Part shown: positions 61,373 through 64,000 of the stretch, piece by piece
Numbering within the stretch: the first letter of the stretch is position 1
How the letters are laid out: each line of letters begins with the position of its first letter
From: Neolewinella xylanilytica
GTDB taxonomy: Bacteria > Bacteroidota > Bacteroidia > Chitinophagales > Saprospiraceae
Assembly (NCBI RefSeq): GCF_002934605.1
Contig: NZ_PTJC01000005.1
Coordinates: 1,178,001-1,242,000 of the forward strand
Reading direction: 5' to 3'
DNA: 64,000 nt
Translations under genes and position numbers: made by a program
Notes under the pieces: model-generated
Told to the model about the DNA's origin: nothing
Databases searched by the model: none
Seen by the model: the letters and a program-made list of their open reading frames with translations, nothing else

Positions 61373-61405
61373 AAAAAAGCCCCGCCCGGAAATTCCGAAC
61401 GGGGC
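61373..61405 (-). terminator. Rho-independent terminator after doxX
   Basis: GCCCCG..CGGAA and TTCCG..CGGGGC form a two-part stem; the minus strand continues into TTTTTT. It is 170 bases downstream of the DoxX stop on the same strand. Confidence 0.75.
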
Positions 61406-61575
61406 AAGTAGAAGTGTTGTGTTAATGTGTAAGTAGCCTCTCAAATGTTATTCGCTTACCGGTATTAGTTGTCTATACAACTGTTGGGGCGGCGCGGAAG
61501 TTTCGTATTAAGAATTAAAGTATCGGGACGGCCGCTTCCGCTGGGTCGTGCGGTGCCCACTACCGCTGCGCGGTG

Positions 61576-62037
61576 CTAGGGGTTGTCGTCCCTTCCGATG
61601 GGGTGGCTGCCGTTGCCACCCCGTCCGGGGCGAATGCGCTGGGCGTTGCGGCCGGGAGAGACGGCATACCCATTATAGTCGGCGAAGAGGTAGAGTAGCG
61701 ACAGGTAGAGTCCGTAGAACATCTGGGTGGCAATCGACGACCAGTTTTCCTGGAAGCTCGATCCGAAGATGAGGATGCACACCAGCGCCACGCCCGCCGC
61801 GGACGACCGGCGCATCGCGGCGCCGAGGATCAGCGACAGCCCGAGCACCAGCTCCAGGAAGGGGAGTACGTAGGCGAAGCCCAGCGCGAGTCCGGTGGGG
61901 AAGAGCGTATCCTCGAAGCCGCCGGCCATGCTCTCCGCGAAGGCCTGCAGTTTAAAAATCCGCACGAAACCGTGACCGAAGAAACTGAACCCGATGGGCA
62001 GGCGGGCGAGGGCGTAGGCGGCGGAAGCTTGGGTCAT
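61576..62037 (-). CDS. DoxX family membrane protein
   Basis: The product has 153 residues from the ATG at 62037. Four hydrophobic segments fit the DoxX fold: LARLPIGFSFFGHGFVRIF, GLALGFAYVLPFLELVLGLSLILG, AGVALVCILIFGSSF and MFYGLYLSLLYLFADYNGY. The motif GHGFVR..F at the first helix and PFLELVLGL in the third are typical. DoxX-type proteins are inner-membrane proteins tied to thiosulfate, quinone or redox stress functions; the role here is unknown. Confidence 0.85.
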   Translation of the reverse strand: MTQASAAYALARLPIGFSFFGHGFVRIFKLQAFAESMAGGFEDTLFPTGLALGFAYVLPFLELVLGLSLILGAAMRRSSAAGVALVCILIFGSSFQENWSSIATQMFYGLYLSLLYLFADYNGYAVSPGRNAQRIRPGRGGNGSHPIGRDDNP

Positions 62038-62584
62038 GGTAGCGGGAGATGAAGGATTTACGGGATAACGGGGTGGGGGGCGGCGCAGGTTCGGGAAGGG
62101 CTTGGGCGGCGGGGCGCGGGAAGTGTGCTTGCCCATCGCTTCCGGTGGCCATGGGACCTTGCTGCCCACTCCGCTGGAGGTTCTCCTGGGTTTGCTGCCT
62201 TTAGTTTGTCGACCTCAACGAGTCAAGTGGCAAAAGCAGCCTACACCTCCCCTCGCACAGCTGTGGAACGCAGCCGCCGGGTGAAACCGATCTATGGGTA
62301 TGGAACCGCTCCGCTGCCGCCGTAAATTGTACCGCTGAAGGCGTGGACGGCCGCTTTGGGAGGGATCCCGATAAAGCCCACCTGCCTTCAGCGAAATAGG
62401 GGTATCGCCCCGCACCGCGATGCCCTGCCGTACCTGCTCTTCCGCGGCCACTGGTAGTGGCTAGACGCGTAAGCTTACCGAAGGCCATACCGGCAAGAGC
62501 AAATAATAAGTTGCTAGCGACCGCTCGGTTGCATCCGGCGATTCGCTTTGCATGTATGGAAAGAAATGACTTAACCGGTTGATT
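62038..62584. other. Intergenic region without a supported gene
   Basis: About 550 bases between the divergent DoxX and arr genes. One minus-strand open frame (62201-62662) runs into the arr coding region and has no protein-like features. No repeat, terminator or strong promoter was seen. Confidence 0.5.
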
Positions 62585-63043
62585 ATGCAAACAGACCAAG
62601 ATAAAAGCGGAATGCACCCGGCGGACCCGCGTCCAAGCCCCTTTGCTCAAACCTACTTCCACGGCACGAAGGCCGATCTCCAGCCCGGAGACCTCATCAC
62701 CCCTGGCTTCAATTCAAATTTTGGTCAGCGAAGAAGCGCCCGGTATTGCTTCCTGACGGCTACCCTGGATGCCGCGATCTGGGGGGCTGAGCTGGCTGTC
62801 GGTACCGGGCGGGAGCGGATCTACCTGGTCGAGCCGACGGGGCCCCTGGAAGACGACCCGGATGTAACGGACCGGAGGTTTCCCGGCAATCCCACGATGT
62901 CCTACCGGGCTACCCAACCATTCAAGGTCGTCGGTGAAGTCACGCTATGGCAGGGACATCCGGCCGGGCAAATCCGGGCCATGAAGGACAGCTTAGCAAG
63001 GCTAGGGGAGCAGGGAATCGACTCCTTGAACGACACGGAATAG
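62585..63043 (+). CDS. arr: NAD(+)--rifampin ADP-ribosyltransferase
   Basis: The product has 152 residues from the ATG at 62585 (a TTG six bases earlier is possible). It matches Arr proteins along its length: TYFHGTKADLQPGDLITPGFNSNF with the NAD-binding His, RYCFLTATLDAAIWGAELA with the Tyr, and YLVEPTGPLEDDPDVTDRRFPGNPTMSYR with the catalytic-loop Asp. Arr transfers ADP-ribose to the ansa-chain hydroxyl of rifampin and inactivates it. Chromosomal Arr homologues occur in many environmental bacteria, so this need not be acquired resistance. No mobile element is visible beside it. Confidence 0.92.
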   Translation: MQTDQDKSGMHPADPRPSPFAQTYFHGTKADLQPGDLITPGFNSNFGQRRSARYCFLTATLDAAIWGAELAVGTGRERIYLVEPTGPLEDDPDVTDRRFPGNPTMSYRATQPFKVVGEVTLWQGHPAGQIRAMKDSLARLGEQGIDSLNDTE

Positions 63044-63181
63044 CGAAGCAGGCCGCCAATGCCGAACCGCTAAGGGGTAGTTTTCGCCTTGCTACTGGTT
63101 CGGAAAGGCGAAAGCGTTGCGGTGGCGTATTCCTGGTTGGTTTCCCCAACTCCCGCGGTCCGTCGCCCAGACGTTCGCCAG

Positions 63182-63982
63182 CTAGTTTTCGTTGATCCGG
63201 GAATGGATGAAATCGTCGCCCGCTTCCCGCCCGTCGATACGGAAGGAGAGGCCGAAGTCGATGAAGTAGTCGGTTAGGCCATCCCGTCCCTGCCAGCCGG
63301 CGGAGACGTCCAGCAAGAGATTGTCGCCCACCAGGCGGCCAAATCCGCCGTCGAAGTTGGCGGTGGCCCCGTCACTCAGGGAGCCGTACATCTCGACGAA
63401 GGAGCTCCAGTTTTCGCCGAGGGAAAAGCCAAGGGCCGAGGTGTAACCCGTGGTGCGGGTGTTGTTGCCGCTCCAGCTGCGATGGAGGTTAAGCGTAAGC
63501 CCGGTAGCCGAAGTCAGGCTCCAGCCCGCGCTCACGATGAAGTTGGCGCCGGTATGGTCGCGACGAAAGGCTTCGTCCTGGGCGGTGAGGAGGGCGCGCC
63601 CCTGGACCGCCAGGGAGGGTCGCCACCCGGCATTTTGTAGCAGGTTGTAGCGTAGCCCCAGCTGGGTATTGCTGATACCCCGCTCGCGGGTGGTGCGGCC
63701 ATTCGCTGCGGATGCTACGGAAGCGCCCGCGATGACGCCGCTAAGCTCCAGGTGATCGAGTAATCCTACCCGGATGACGGTGGTTTCGGTCAGGTTGGTG
63801 CGTTTATCCGCGCCTTCCCCGATCCAGTTGACGTTTAGCCCGGTCTGTATTTGGTAGACTCGTCGTCCGACGGTTAGCCCGCCGATGGACTGCCCCGGCC
63901 GGCCCGTCACGATGGTGGGGCGGTACTGGGCGGCCAGCAGGACGGGAAGGAGGAGGCAGAGGAACAGTTGGGCAAATTTCAT
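63182..63982 (-). CDS. Phenol MetA-type outer membrane protein
   Basis: The product has 266 residues from the ATG at 63982 (a GTG at 63988 is possible). A signal peptide (FAQLFLCLLLPVLLAAQ) is followed by a barrel pattern with LLDHLELSGVIAGASV, SNTQLGLRYNLLQNAGWRPSLAVQ and LTDYFIDFGLSFRID, as in the MetA-pathway-of-phenol-degradation family (PF13557). Such proteins are outer-membrane barrels of mostly unknown transport function. The whole gene lies inside the window with its promoter at or beyond the right edge. Confidence 0.82.
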   Translation of the reverse strand: MKFAQLFLCLLLPVLLAAQYRPTIVTGRPGQSIGGLTVGRRVYQIQTGLNVNWIGEGADKRTNLTETTVIRVGLLDHLELSGVIAGASVASAANGRTTRERGISNTQLGLRYNLLQNAGWRPSLAVQGRALLTAQDEAFRRDHTGANFIVSAGWSLTSATGLTLNLHRSWSGNNTRTTGYTSALGFSLGENWSSFVEMYGSLSDGATANFDGGFGRLVGDNLLLDVSAGWQGRDGLTDYFIDFGLSFRIDGREAGDDFIHSRINEN

Positions 63983-64000
63983 GGTCACATAGCAGCCCGT

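Noticed and set aside
62201-62662. Minus-strand open frame between doxX and arr
   Set aside because: It overlaps the start of arr, has no signal or family features, and its composition is that of non-coding sequence.

Overview
The window is a GC-rich piece of a Bacteroidetes chromosome, most likely from the Saprospiria (Lewinella/Neolewinella-like). The grounds are: type IX secretion (T9SS) genes porU, a porP/sprF-type gene and sprE/porW; a gliding-motility type (CHU_C) C-terminal sorting domain; a SusC/SusD pair; FG-GAP/ASPIC lipoproteins; promoter -7 boxes of the Bacteroidetes form TAnnTTTG; and an almost complete lack of Shine-Dalgarno sequences. I saw no rRNA, tRNA, insertion sequence or CRISPR array.

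Layout. 1-10.1 kb is a surface-glycan locus: the end of an O-antigen ligase, two SAM-fold proteins, a Wzx-type flippase, three family-2 glycosyltransferases and a GT11-like enzyme. A T9SS cargo gene sits inside it, and so does the wreck of a second one. 10.1-17.7 kb holds an AspT-type transporter, a 79-bp tandem repeat array bounded by inverted repeats, an M23 peptidase, the T9SS lipoprotein SprE/PorW and a stand-alone RlmK-type methyltransferase. 17.7-25.2 kb is a red-light sensing block on the minus strand: a degenerate phytochrome-like kinase, a response regulator, a canonical biliverdin-binding bacteriophytochrome, a second response regulator and heme oxygenase, followed by an ArsC/Spx-like protein and hemF. 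Heme oxygenase makes the biliverdin that the phytochrome needs.

25.3-32.9 kb is mixed housekeeping: DUF4174, NlpC/P60, DUF58, YraN, DUF697, a nucleoid-associated protein and a pirin. 33-41.8 kb is a SusC/SusD nutrient-uptake pair divergent from a very large FG-GAP/ASPIC lipoprotein. 42-47.1 kb has porU divergent from the porP-type gene. 47.2-50.9 kb is the most unusual part. It has a probable small structured RNA, a helical protein of unknown function, and a minus-strand cluster of four small genes. Three of these consist of a 28-29 residue leader followed by six to nine copies of a 17-residue repeat built on IVVEDIV. The fourth is a 27-residue peptide ending in MVEDIIL, and a remnant of such a tail lies at the far end of the cluster. 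I do not recognise this family. It resembles a multi-core ribosomal-peptide precursor set, but no modifying enzyme is visible nearby. 51-64 kb carries phoH, a GAF protein, pgk, gap, a DUF547 lipoprotein, esterases, DoxX, a rifampin ADP-ribosyltransferase (arr) and a phenol-MetA-type outer membrane protein.

A recurrent regulatory pattern runs through the window. At least six genes have a TAnnTTTG-like -7 box only 2-5 bases before the start codon, which predicts leaderless mRNAs.
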